Source: Burkholderiales bacterium
GTDB taxonomy: Bacteria; Pseudomonadota; Gammaproteobacteria; Burkholderiales; JABEVD01
NCBI GenBank assembly: GCA_019753155.1
Contig: JAIELG010000043.1
Span: forward strand, 1 to 64,000
Length of the DNA: 64,000 nt
Direction of reading: 5' to 3'
Position 1 is the first letter of the stretch, and each line of letters opens with the position of its first letter. Of the stretch, positions 23,736-30,955 are shown one piece after another. The notes below the pieces were generated by a model, which did not search any database, had not been told where the DNA came from, and saw only the letters and a list, made by a program, of their open reading frames with translations. The translations under genes were made by a program, and so were the position numbers.

Positions 23736-24329
23736 TCATGGATGTTGCGGGAAAAGGCCATCGTTGCAGATGCAATAAAGCAAAGGCAGGTAGGGCTGCC
23801 GATTCTCGTGAGTTGCATTGCCGCCGGTTATCCCCAGGGTCGATGCATGCAGGGTCGTGTCGACCTGAGCGCCGGAAGCGGCCAAGGTGAAATTGGGAAT
23901 GATGGCGCTGGCATCGGGTCCGCTTACTTGCGCCGGGCGAGCCAGCCAGGAGCTGTTTGCCACGGGTACTGCCAAACTGTTGGCCTGAGAACCAATCGGC
24001 GACGTCAATTTTTCCATCACCAGGGTGTGATTATGGGAAGGGATTTGAGAGACGGATACGGTTGCCGATTCGGTTCCGTGCTTGCTTCCAAGCAGCCAGT
24101 TTATGGCGCTGCCGGGAGCAGTGCTTGAACCGACCCCGACGGCGGCTTGCCCGTTCAGGTTGGGCAAAACGAAGGATTGCGGGTTCGGCGGATTTCCATA
24201 GGTATTGCCGACGATGGCGGCTAGCGCCTGGTATTGGGCGATGGGAACTGCCTGACCGTTGCACTCCAGCCAGCCTTGAGGCGCGAATGAAAATGCAAAG
24301 GGGCGGATTTCGCCTATGAATGCATCCAT
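23736..24329 (-). CDS. Tail-collar domain protein 1 (MdpB-like)
   Basis: This 197-residue protein has the phage tail-collar fold seen in microcystin-dependent (MdpB-like) proteins. The N-terminal core is GEIRPFAFSFAPQGWLECNGQ, with later FVLPNLNGQAAVGVG and SHNHTL. The C-terminal closing strand YLPLLYCICNDGLFP follows a Gly/Ser/Ala-rich middle. No signal peptide or membrane segment is seen. It is the third of three tandem genes on the minus strand and the most diverged, with NPPNPQSF where the others have GGDG. No other phage structural gene is present, so these are not an obvious prophage remnant. Confidence 0.85.
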   Translation of the reverse strand: MDAFIGEIRPFAFSFAPQGWLECNGQAVPIAQYQALAAIVGNTYGNPPNPQSFVLPNLNGQAAVGVGSSTAPGSAINWLLGSKHGTESATVSVSQIPSHNHTLVMEKLTSPIGSQANSLAVPVANSSWLARPAQVSGPDASAIIPNFTLAASGAQVDTTLHASTLGITGGNATHENRQPYLPLLYCICNDGLFPQHP

Positions 24330-24342
24330 GATCTATTCTCCC

Positions 24343-24891
24343 TTATTGAAATTGCGGATAAATTCCGTTCAGACAAATGATGTAGTTTACAGCCAGGCCG
24401 GGCATGACATTGTTATGCCCCTGGCTGCCGCCTGCCGAAACAACACTGGCCGTGTTGGGACTGGCTTGAACCGCGGTCGAGGACGGTAAGCCGTCTTTGA
24501 TGTACAGTGTGTTTTGTCCTGTGGTGTTGGCGAAAGTCACTGTCGTATCGAACGTTCCGGTGGTGGCGGCAACTCCGGCGGTGTTGAGCGTATGGGCATG
24601 AGCTGCCATGCTCGCCGTGGTGAGTGTGACAGTCTCCGTCCCGCCCTGCTGTCCGAGGGCATAGTTTGTCACGGTAGTTCCCTCCGTGTATGTACCCTGG
24701 CTGAGGCCGACGCGACCGCGAAAATCCGGAACGGCGAAAGTATTCACGCCGTCGCCGCCGTAAGCGGCGCCTATGAGGCTGAAAAGCGTGTTGTAAGCGC
24801 TGACCTGAAGCAACGTGCCGTCGCACAGGTGCCAATCCACCGGAGCGAAATTTCCGGCAAAGAGGCGAATTTCTCCGATATAGGGATCCAT
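24343..24891 (-). CDS. Tail-collar domain protein 2 (MdpB-like)
   Basis: This 182-residue tail-collar protein starts MDPYIGEIRLFAGNFAPVDWHLCDG, with the conserved LFSLIGAAYGGDG, FAVPDFRGRVGLSQG and AHAHTLN blocks, then Thr/Ala-rich variable sequence and the closing NYIICLNGIYPQFQ. Tail-collar domains form trimeric or fibre-like assemblies in phage tails, while the free-standing bacterial MdpB-like proteins are of uncertain function. It is separated by 13 bases from the first paralogue and 25 from the third, so the three are probably co-transcribed and made in parallel. No secretion signal is visible. Confidence 0.87.
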   Translation of the reverse strand: MDPYIGEIRLFAGNFAPVDWHLCDGTLLQVSAYNTLFSLIGAAYGGDGVNTFAVPDFRGRVGLSQGTYTEGTTVTNYALGQQGGTETVTLTTASMAAHAHTLNTAGVAATTGTFDTTVTFANTTGQNTLYIKDGLPSSTAVQASPNTASVVSAGGSQGHNNVMPGLAVNYIICLNGIYPQFQ

Positions 24892-24916
24892 GGTGATTCC
24901 TTTTCAAATAGGTGAT

Positions 24917-25459
24917 TTACGGGCGCATCGGATAAAGGCCGACCGTTGCAATGCAGAAACTGGTCACGCTGAAAGGCTGCATGTTGGAGTGCGCGCCGCC
25001 GCTGCCTGTATTCTGCACGCTTCCGGGATTCAGCGGGATCATGCCCGAGCCTGGCGCTGCAAGCGCATTTTGCTGGGTCGGCACGGCAGCGCTCGTTCCT
25101 ACCGAGGATATGAAATTGTTCGCAATTTCCTTGATCGTGCCCCCCCCCTTTTTGCCCGCCAGTTGATGGTTGTGCGCAGGCAACTGTGCCACGGTAAGGG
25201 TGACGTTTTCCGGGCCGCCGTTTTTGCCCTGCACATAAGTGCTTCCTGCGGGACTTTGGCCTCTGTTCACGGCCACCCGCCCACGCAGGTCGGGTAGCGC
25301 GAAGGTCGTTCTGCCGTCCCCGCCGTACATGTTGCTGAGCAGGCTGAAAAGGGCGTTATATTGATTGACAGGCAATGTCCTGCCGTCACAGGGCATCCAG
25401 TCCATAGGAATTTTGCCGAATGCGAAATTCCGGATTTCGCCAAGATACCAATCTCCCAT
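24917..25459 (-). CDS. Tail-collar domain protein 3 (MdpB-like)
   Basis: The start at 25459 (MGDWYLGEIRNFAFG) follows AGGAGGAG; an ATG one codon earlier is too close to that site. The 180-residue protein keeps the LFSLLSNMYGGDGRTTFALPDLRGRV core, PAHNHQL, and the C-terminal FSVTSFCIATVGLYPMRP. It is the first gene of the tandem triplet and heads the minus-strand run that continues through the precursor, kinase, sulfotransferase and PqqD. A nine-base homopolymer (plus-strand C, 25140-25148) lies in the codons for Lys-Gly-Gly-Gly and could allow frameshift switching. Confidence 0.87.
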   Translation of the reverse strand: MGDWYLGEIRNFAFGKIPMDWMPCDGRTLPVNQYNALFSLLSNMYGGDGRTTFALPDLRGRVAVNRGQSPAGSTYVQGKNGGPENVTLTVAQLPAHNHQLAGKKGGGTIKEIANNFISSVGTSAAVPTQQNALAAPGSGMIPLNPGSVQNTGSGGAHSNMQPFSVTSFCIATVGLYPMRP

Positions 25460-25612
25460 CATCTCCTCCTTTTTGTGATTCGCAGGCCGCACTTGGATCG
25501 TGGCTCGACATTGCCACGTTCTTACAAATCGATTAAAGCATGTGAAATGACAAATACCAAATTGCATGGCTTCTGAACGGACAAAAAATTTACCGGATGC
25601 CATCCGCCCCTG

Positions 25613-25630
25613 GAGCAGGTTAACCTGCTC
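25613..25630. promoter_or_regulatory. Perfect 18-bp palindrome in the divergent intergenic region
   Basis: GAGCAGGTTAACCTGCTC reads identically on both strands and sits in the 379-base gap between the tail-collar triplet (minus) and the exporter gene (plus). Its length and central position suit a dimeric repressor or activator site controlling both units. The rest of the gap holds a candidate exporter promoter at 25746-25774 and no gene. Confidence 0.5.
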
Positions 25631-25745
25631 ATGAATTTGAAAGAATCCGATGGTGCGAAATCCGAGGCGCAGATGCAGTTTTTGAGCCGGATTGGTCCCG
25701 TCTGCATGAGAGAATCAATGAAAGGGATTGTGCCTTGATTTGCGG

Positions 25746-25774
25746 TTCGGGGCACTTTACCATGTGCATATAAT
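25746..25774 (+). promoter_or_regulatory. Candidate promoter of the ABC exporter gene
   Basis: A perfect TATAAT (25769-25774) has TTCGGG 17 bases upstream (25746-25751). The expected start near 25781 leaves a leader of about 58 bases before ATG 25839. The -10 is convincing and the -35 is weak. Confidence 0.45.
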
Positions 25775-25838
25775 GACCATTTTGAGGGACCAATGCGATG
25801 GCAACAGGACGATCCTGCTGCGGGATTGAATCCGTCTG

Positions 25839-27539
25839 ATGGTTGACTATCTGCGCGTATTCCTGCGTTTCGACCCTGCTGCGATCCGGCGCGCGGTTCT
25901 GTTCAACTTTGCAGCAGCATTCGCCGAGGGAGCGAGCCTCCTGATGCTCCTGCCGTTGCTTTCCCTGGCGGGGGTGCTCGGGGAGGCCGGCAGCAGGCGG
26001 GGCTGGATGCCGCCCGTTGACCGGGCCTTATCGATGCTCGGGTTCAAGTGGAATATCGAAATCGCGCTGCTCGTTTTTGTCGCGCTGATCTTTCTCCAGT
26101 CGCTCCTGGTGATGCTCAGAGACCGCGAATCCAATGCCTTGCAGTTTCGCTTCGGGGATCACTTGCGGAAAAAACTTTACGCTGCGATTGGCGCTTCCAG
26201 CTGGCGCTTCCTTGCGGAGCATCACAGCGGAGAACTGCTTTCCGTGCTTGCCACCGATGTGCAGCGCATCGGGGCGGGAACCCACTTTATGCTCCGCTTT
26301 TTCACCGTGTCGGTGCTTGCTGTCGCCTACCTTGCCGTGGCGCTCAGACTTTCAATCGGACTCACCTTGCTCGCGCTGGCGACAGGATCGATGCTCTGGA
26401 TGTTGCTGCGCGGCGCCGATAACGTTGCAAAACAGGGGGGAATGATGCTGAGCGAAGCGAACCGCTCGCTGTTCGGGCAGATCCAGGAATTCCTGTCAGC
26501 CATGAAACTCATCAAGATCCATGGCGAAGAGAAAGACAGCGTGAGCAGCTTCAATCGCGGGGTCGATCAGGTCAGCAATCGCTCGATCGAATTTTATCGG
26601 GTCAGGACAAGGGTACAGGCGGTATATCATGTGGGCGGGGCAATGGCGCTCGCTTGTCTCAGCTACTCGGCCCTCGTCTGGTTCGAATTGCCGGCGGCGC
26701 ATTTGCTGGTGATGATTGCCATCTTCGCACGCATGCTGCCCCAGCTCGCCGAATTGCAAAGCGGAAGACAGCAAATGCTGCATATGCTCCCTGCCTATGC
26801 CGCCTGGCGTGGACTGGTCGATGCCTGCGAAGCGAATCGCGATCCTGTGGAGGCGGTCGGCAATCGCGTGCCACTCGAGCTGGGCATCACTTTCGAGCAG
26901 GTCGGATACAGCCGCCCGCACCACAGGCTTTTTATCCCGCAATTGACTATTCCTGCGAGAAAGACCACCGCGATAATCGGGGTTTCCGGTTCGGGCAAGA
27001 CGACTTTTCTCGATCTTTTGAGCGGTTTGCTCATCCCCGAGTGCGGCGCCATCCTGATCGACGGCATGCCTTTGCAGCAATGCTGTGGATGGCGGCAGAG
27101 CATTGCTTACATCCCACAGGAAACCCAGATCCGGAGCGGCACAATCCGCGACAATCTGCTTTGGGGCAATTCAATCACGCAGGATGCCGAGATCGAAAAG
27201 GCGCTGTCGCAGTCGGCTCTGGCCGGATGGGTGCAGAAGCTGCCTGCAGGACTCGAAACCGAAGTCGGAGAACGGGGCATCAGGCTCTCCGGGGGCGAAA
27301 AACAGCGCTTGGCGCTCGCCCGGGCCCTCCTCAGACATCCTCAGCTTCTGGTGCTCGACGAAGCCACCAGTGCGCTCGATGCGGGCAACTACAGGCTGGT
27401 GGCCGATGCGATCCGCGCGTTGCGCGGCAGCATGACGGTGCTTGTCGTCACCCACAGGATCGACGAGCTTTCCGGGTTAATCGACGGCATTGTTCGTGTG
27501 GATGAAGGTGAGGTCGGAAAATGGCAGCCGACAGCATGA
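25839..27539 (+). CDS. ABC transporter, fused permease and ATPase (peptide exporter type)
   Basis: This 566-residue half-transporter has about six membrane segments in residues 1-310 and a nucleotide-binding domain in 335-560. The domain has Walker A GVSGSGKTT (about 381), signature RLSGGEKQRLALARA (about 482), Walker B LLVLDEATSALDA (about 503) and the switch His in VTHRID. Homodimers of this type export peptides or lipids across the inner membrane. In a cluster with B1, B2, C and a precursor it fits the lasso D (McjD-like) role. It lacks an N-terminal peptidase domain, so leader removal would fall to the B2 protein. It overlaps the nucleotidyltransferase gene by 19 bases. Confidence 0.88.
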   Translation: MVDYLRVFLRFDPAAIRRAVLFNFAAAFAEGASLLMLLPLLSLAGVLGEAGSRRGWMPPVDRALSMLGFKWNIEIALLVFVALIFLQSLLVMLRDRESNALQFRFGDHLRKKLYAAIGASSWRFLAEHHSGELLSVLATDVQRIGAGTHFMLRFFTVSVLAVAYLAVALRLSIGLTLLALATGSMLWMLLRGADNVAKQGGMMLSEANRSLFGQIQEFLSAMKLIKIHGEEKDSVSSFNRGVDQVSNRSIEFYRVRTRVQAVYHVGGAMALACLSYSALVWFELPAAHLLVMIAIFARMLPQLAELQSGRQQMLHMLPAYAAWRGLVDACEANRDPVEAVGNRVPLELGITFEQVGYSRPHHRLFIPQLTIPARKTTAIIGVSGSGKTTFLDLLSGLLIPECGAILIDGMPLQQCCGWRQSIAYIPQETQIRSGTIRDNLLWGNSITQDAEIEKALSQSALAGWVQKLPAGLETEVGERGIRLSGGEKQRLALARALLRHPQLLVLDEATSALDAGNYRLVADAIRALRGSMTVLVVTHRIDELSGLIDGIVRVDEGEVGKWQPTA

Positions 27540-28747
27540 AGGTCTTCGATCGTCCTTGCGTGAGGAAATTCATACTCGATGCGCTCAATCCGGATGCTGC
27601 GCTGCCGGACATCGGCGCGATGCAGGAAGCGGATTGGGCCTGCCTCCTGCAATCGGCTCAAACGCATCGTCTCGGTCCCATGCTTCATGACAGGCTCGGC
27701 CATTTCGTCTCAATTCCAATCGAGGTTAGGGATCGTTTGCAGGCGATGCATCGAAAAAGCGTCTTGCGCAATCTGAATATTTACCGGGAACTGGTCACGG
27801 TGACGCGGAAGCTGGAAGCCGAGCAAATTCCTTCAATTGCGCTGAAAGGCGCCTTTCTCGCTCGTTTCGCCTATTCCGATCCCGGACTCAGACCGATGCG
27901 CGATCTGGATTTGCTGGTCACGGTCGATCAGGCGGTCAAGGCTTTCGAATGCCTCAAGGCGTGCGGATACCGGCCCATGTCCGAAGGCTTGCCCGAAGCC
28001 TATTTGTCGGACTATCACCATCTGCCCGGGCTGATAAGCCCGGACGGCATCAATATCGAACTCCATCATCGCTTGAGCGCTCCTGGCGGGCACTCTCCCG
28101 ATTTCGGCGAAGATATTTGGGCGCGCAGCATATCGAAAATGATCGGCGGGACTGAGGTCGGATTTCTCTGTCCGGAGGATCTCCTGCTTCATTTATGCAC
28201 CCACGCCGCGATCGATCACCGGCTCGATCTGGGCCCCCTTGCGCTTGTCGACGTCGCTTTTCTGGTCGAAACCCATAGGATCGATTGGCGGGATTTCGCA
28301 AGTCGCGCCCAAGGCAAGCGCTGTGCGTTTGCCTTGCTTTGTCTGGCGAAGCTGCATCTCGGTGCGAAGATCCCCGACGAGATCATCGAAGCCGGTCCTG
28401 AAAGCGATGCAGCCTGGCTGGAGTCCGCAGAGTATCTGTTGTTTTTCGGGCGCATCAGCCAAAACTTGATGGGTAATACCATGCAGCGAATTCTGTATCC
28501 GGGGAATTTCATGGAAAGTTTACGCATCCCTTTCGATATCGTATTTCCGCCACGTTCTGCCATTTCACTGCATTTCCCGGTAAGGGCCGATTCTCCGCAA
28601 GCGTTTCTGTATTATCCATTGAACTGGCTTCGATTGTTCGCCGAAAAATTGCCGTTTTTGTTGAAAGCGCTTTCCGATCGAAAACGGGCCCGAAAGTGGG
28701 CTCTGCACAGGAAAACATTCTCCGACTGGATTCGGGAAAAAGACTGA
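27521..28747 (+). CDS. Nucleotidyltransferase-family protein (NTP_transf_5 type)
   Basis: This 408-residue protein matches the putative nucleotidyltransferase family often found with HprK-like kinases and in lasso clusters. The key block is LKGAFLARFAYSDPGLRPMRDLDLLV (about residues 107-132), where the Asp pair would bind metal, then GINIELHHRLS (about 173). The remainder is alpha-helical. Whether it transfers a nucleotide to a peptide, protein or small molecule is unknown. The start at ATG 27521 has GGTGAGG at good distance; ATG 27536 in an ATGA overlap is the alternative. It is the last gene of the plus-strand unit with the exporter. Confidence 0.8.
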   Translation: MAADSMKVFDRPCVRKFILDALNPDAALPDIGAMQEADWACLLQSAQTHRLGPMLHDRLGHFVSIPIEVRDRLQAMHRKSVLRNLNIYRELVTVTRKLEAEQIPSIALKGAFLARFAYSDPGLRPMRDLDLLVTVDQAVKAFECLKACGYRPMSEGLPEAYLSDYHHLPGLISPDGINIELHHRLSAPGGHSPDFGEDIWARSISKMIGGTEVGFLCPEDLLLHLCTHAAIDHRLDLGPLALVDVAFLVETHRIDWRDFASRAQGKRCAFALLCLAKLHLGAKIPDEIIEAGPESDAAWLESAEYLLFFGRISQNLMGNTMQRILYPGNFMESLRIPFDIVFPPRSAISLHFPVRADSPQAFLYYPLNWLRLFAEKLPFLLKALSDRKRARKWALHRKTFSDWIREKD

Positions 28748-28775
28748 TATCTGCGGAAGCATGACCGAGTCGAAC

Positions 28776-28802
28776 TTGAAAATCATGAATCTCGGGTATA
28801 GT
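28776..28802 (+). promoter_or_regulatory. Candidate promoter of the small lipoprotein gene
   Basis: TTGAAA (28776-28781) and TATAGT (28797-28802) are 15 bases apart, a tight but possible spacing, about 70 bases before the lipoprotein start at 28870. Confidence 0.35.
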
Positions 28803-28869
28803 ATCAAAGCAAGCTGAGCCGCGAGGGGTGGCTTCTGCCTTTGGTGTTCAATACTTAATGGGGGGGAAT

Positions 28870-29172
28870 ATGAAGCTCTGGTCCAGATTGTTCGTCACGC
28901 TTGCGATTACATCTTCGGTGTTCGGTTGCGCGGTTGCGCCAACGCCCGGAGACAAGCCCGATCCAACCCCGCCGCGCCTTCATGTTGGCGACAAAAACAT
29001 AGCATTATGGGACCGTCCCGGCGCTTTCGGCCCGGTTCCCTCCGAGTTGCAGGGCGCGGGCGACTCGCTTTGCCAGTCCATTGGGTTGAAGAAAGCTATC
29101 GGATATCATCCGAAAGCCGAGGACGTGAATGGTAACCCGATCAAGGGTGGCGGGTATTTCTGTTCCAACTGA
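28870..29172 (+). CDS. Small secreted lipoprotein of unknown function
   Basis: The start at ATG 28870 is preceded by a run of seven G that serves as a ribosome site; the upstream in-frame ATGs are less likely. The 100-residue product has a signal peptide and lipobox SVFGC, then a Pro-rich mature N-terminus (APTPGDKPDPTPPR). A short conserved-looking domain with two cysteines follows (DSLCQSIG and the final GGYFCSN), which may form a disulfide. I recognise no family. It has its own promoter candidate and a good terminator, so it is probably a single-gene unit at the right edge of the peptide region. Confidence 0.72.
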   Translation: MKLWSRLFVTLAITSSVFGCAVAPTPGDKPDPTPPRLHVGDKNIALWDRPGAFGPVPSELQGAGDSLCQSIGLKKAIGYHPKAEDVNGNPIKGGGYFCSN

Positions 29173-29187
29173 TCTGGTCTACTCCAG

Positions 29188-29220
29188 ACAGGGCCGCAGC
29201 TTGCTGTGGCCCTGTTTCTT
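29188..29220 (+). terminator. Rho-independent terminator after the lipoprotein gene
   Basis: ACAGGGCC (29188-29195) pairs with GGCCCTGT (29208-29215), closing an inner CAGC/GCTG stem, followed by TTCTT. It lies 15 bases after the stop codon at 29172. Confidence 0.75.
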
Positions 29221-29340
29221 TATCCCAAGCCGAATTCAGCGCGAGCCGATGTCCGTATTGGGCTCTGCCGGGAGTCCGCGAACCACGGTATAATGCCCGG
29301 AAGGATGCCCGGAAGCCGCAGGCATTCCCGAGCGTCCTCT

Positions 29341-29429
29341 GCCCGGGTGGTGAAATTGGTAAACACATCGGACTTAAAATCCGACGAGGGGCAACTCTCC
29401 TACCGGTTCGATTCCGGTTCCGGGCACCA
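29341..29429 (+). tRNA. tRNA-Leu (UAA)
   Basis: This is an 89-base type II tRNA with a long variable arm: acceptor GCCCGGG pairs with TCCGGGC (last pair G-U), the anticodon loop ACTTAAAAT carries TAA, the T loop reads GGTTCGATTCC, and CCA is encoded at 29427-29429. A TATAAT at 29289-29294 is a candidate -10 element about 45 bases upstream, though no good -35 partner is seen. It decodes UUA and UUG. It and tRNA-Cys bracket the peptide/tail-collar region. Confidence 0.95.
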
Positions 29430-29546
29430 AATCAATGAATTATGGGTATCCGTAAAGTTTTGTGTATCGGAGTGCGACAAGATTGCCTGGATATTCTTTC
29501 CCGATATCGAAAATTATTTTGATCACCGGATCACCTATGTCTCCAC

Positions 29547-29614
29547 TGTCATTTCGAGCTTGTCGAGAAATCCTGTCTTTCGGGATGGGATCCCTCGAAT
29601 TCCTCGGGATGACA
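29547..29614. repeat. Dispersed palindromic repeat, copy A
   Basis: This is a 68-base element starting TGTCATTTCGAGCTTGTCGA and ending CTCGGGATGACA, with outer inverted ends (TGTCAT against ATGACA). Related copies lie at 29857-29904 (inverted, partial) and 30771-30870, on both sides of the PEP-CTERM gene. It looks like a REP/MITE-type intergenic repeat. Confidence 0.65.
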
Positions 29615-29705
29615 ACATCGCTCCGTTCGGGATGGCGGTGCGGGCCCCGGTGTAACGCAAGCGGGTAAGCCGGGATGACACCCGGTGGGCGTCATCCCGC
29701 AACAG

Positions 29706-29724
29706 GTGTCAGAAAACTTTACAC
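29706..29724 (+). promoter_or_regulatory. Candidate activator site upstream of the PEP-CTERM gene
   Basis: GTGTCAGAAAACTTTACAC is an imperfect inverted repeat with GTGT and ACAC ends, about 125 bases before the candidate sigma-54 promoter. The distance and form suit an enhancer-binding response regulator; PEP-CTERM/EPS systems commonly encode PrsK/PrsR with RpoN. The protein itself is not in the window. Confidence 0.45.
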
Positions 29725-29830
29725 GTGCCTTGCCTTACCGTGCCTTGCCTTGCCAATTTCACGCTGTCATGAATTGTCATATGGCATATCCATATGAATA
29801 AATTTATTTATATTATAAATGAAATATGAG

Positions 29831-29846
29831 TGGCATGATTGATGCT
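29831..29846 (+). promoter_or_regulatory. Candidate sigma-54 promoter of the PEP-CTERM gene
   Basis: TGGCATGATTGATGCT has the invariant GG (29832-29833) and GC (29844-29845) separated by exactly 10 bases and matches the -24/-12 consensus closely. Transcription would start near 29857, leaving a leader of about 120 bases containing a partial copy of the dispersed repeat. Confidence 0.55.
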
Positions 29847-29856
29847 TTATATTCCA

Positions 29857-29904
29857 GGATTTCTCGACAAGCTCGAAATGACATTAGGAAGCTCGAAATG
29901 ACAT
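29857..29904. repeat. Dispersed palindromic repeat, inverted partial copy B
   Basis: GATTTCTCGACAAGCTCGAAATGACA is the inverse of the left part of copy A, followed by a second AGCTCGAAATGACAT. It lies in the 5-prime leader of the PEP-CTERM gene. The remainder of 29430-29979 holds the sites listed and a short CGTGCCTTGCCT tandem repeat near 29724-29755, but no gene. Confidence 0.6.
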
Positions 29905-29979
29905 GGGGCATTTTCCGCAAGAGGGAAAAACGTATCCGGCGCAGATCGACAACATTCAATTTTTCATGGGTAAACGGAA

Positions 29980-30723
29980 ATGAAGCACAAATACAAACAT
30001 GCAGTATTGTTTGCAGCGGGTCTTTTGAGCGCGAATCTGGCGCAGGCGGCATTGAGCAGCAATGGGAATGGTCTGGTGTACGACAGCGTGGCGAATGTCA
30101 CCTGGAGTTCCGACGCCAATCTTTTCGGCACGATGCTGGCCGGCAATGCCAACCTGGTGAACCAGATCATTGCCGCGTCGCCCACGGTGACGGATACCTC
30201 CAATGCCCTCGACACGCCTGCGAACAGCGGTTTTCATAGCGTAAGCGCGGCGGATTTCGGCCCGGGCTATACGAGCTGGTTTGGCGCGATGGCCTTCACG
30301 AAATATCTCAACAGCACCCATTATCTGGGGCAAAACACCTGGATGCTGCCGACGACCTACGATCAGACCTGTGGCGGTTACTGCACCAACAGCATGCTTG
30401 GGGAGCTGTTCTACACGGGGCTGGGCGGCGTGGCGGGTCAATCCGTCACCACCACCCACAATGCCAGCTACAGCCTGTTCACGAATATTCAGAATTCCGT
30501 GTACTGGTCCGGTACGGAGTACGCGGCGAATCCTAACAACGCGTGGTTCTTCGCCACCAACAGCGGCGGCCAGGTCGCGCCCTTCAAGTACAGCTACGAC
30601 TATTCGTGGGCCGTGCTTCCCGGCAATGCTGGCGCTTCGGTGCCGGAGCCTGCGGGCCTGGCGTTGTTTGGCATTGGGCTGCTGGGGTTGATGGCAGGGC
30701 GGCGGCGTCCAAGCTTCTGGTGA
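29980..30723 (+). CDS. PEP-CTERM sorting domain protein
   Basis: This 247-residue secreted protein has a signal peptide (about 1-25, ending AQAA), a body rich in Asn, Ser, Trp and Tyr with the DUF1566/Lcl-like pattern NTWMLPTTYD and VYWSGTEYA-NPNNAWFF, and a classic PEP-CTERM tail. The tail comprises VPEPAGL (about 224), a short hydrophobic helix and RRRPSFW. Exosortase (EpsH/XrtA type) recognises such tails and couples export to EPS production, which suits the EPS cluster at the window start; the exosortase gene itself is not here. A weak ribosome site precedes the ATG, and control by sigma-54 is likely from the upstream sites. Confidence 0.88.
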   Translation: MKHKYKHAVLFAAGLLSANLAQAALSSNGNGLVYDSVANVTWSSDANLFGTMLAGNANLVNQIIAASPTVTDTSNALDTPANSGFHSVSAADFGPGYTSWFGAMAFTKYLNSTHYLGQNTWMLPTTYDQTCGGYCTNSMLGELFYTGLGGVAGQSVTTTHNASYSLFTNIQNSVYWSGTEYAANPNNAWFFATNSGGQVAPFKYSYDYSWAVLPGNAGASVPEPAGLALFGIGLLGLMAGRRRPSFW

Positions 30724-30770
30724 TTCGGACCCTTCGGCTGCGCTCAGGACAGGCCTTCGGCTGCCTCCAC

Positions 30771-30870
30771 TGTCATTTCGAGCCTGTCGAGAAATCCCAG
30801 GATCCCTCGAATTCCTCGGGATGACAGCACCGCTTCCTCGGAATGACAACATCGCTTCCTCGGGATGACA
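30771..30870. repeat. Dispersed palindromic repeat, copy C with tandem tail units
   Basis: TGTCATTTCGAGCCTGTCGA through CTCGGGATGACA repeats copy A with few changes, then its last unit (CGCTTCCTCGGGATGACA type) recurs twice more to 30870. Just before it, at 30732-30755, is a second repeat-like string, CTTCGGCTGCGCTCAGGACAG. Together these fill the gap after the PEP-CTERM gene. Confidence 0.65.
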
Positions 30871-30955
30871 CCACCGCTCCGTCCGGGATGGCGAGCGGAA
30901 CCTGGTGGATCTGGACTGCATCACCCATGTGAAGCGGTGATTTGCGTTGGACACC

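Noticed and set aside
23736-25459. Prophage remnant
   Set aside because: Only tail-collar domain genes occur; there is no integrase, capsid, portal, tail-tube or lysis gene on either side.
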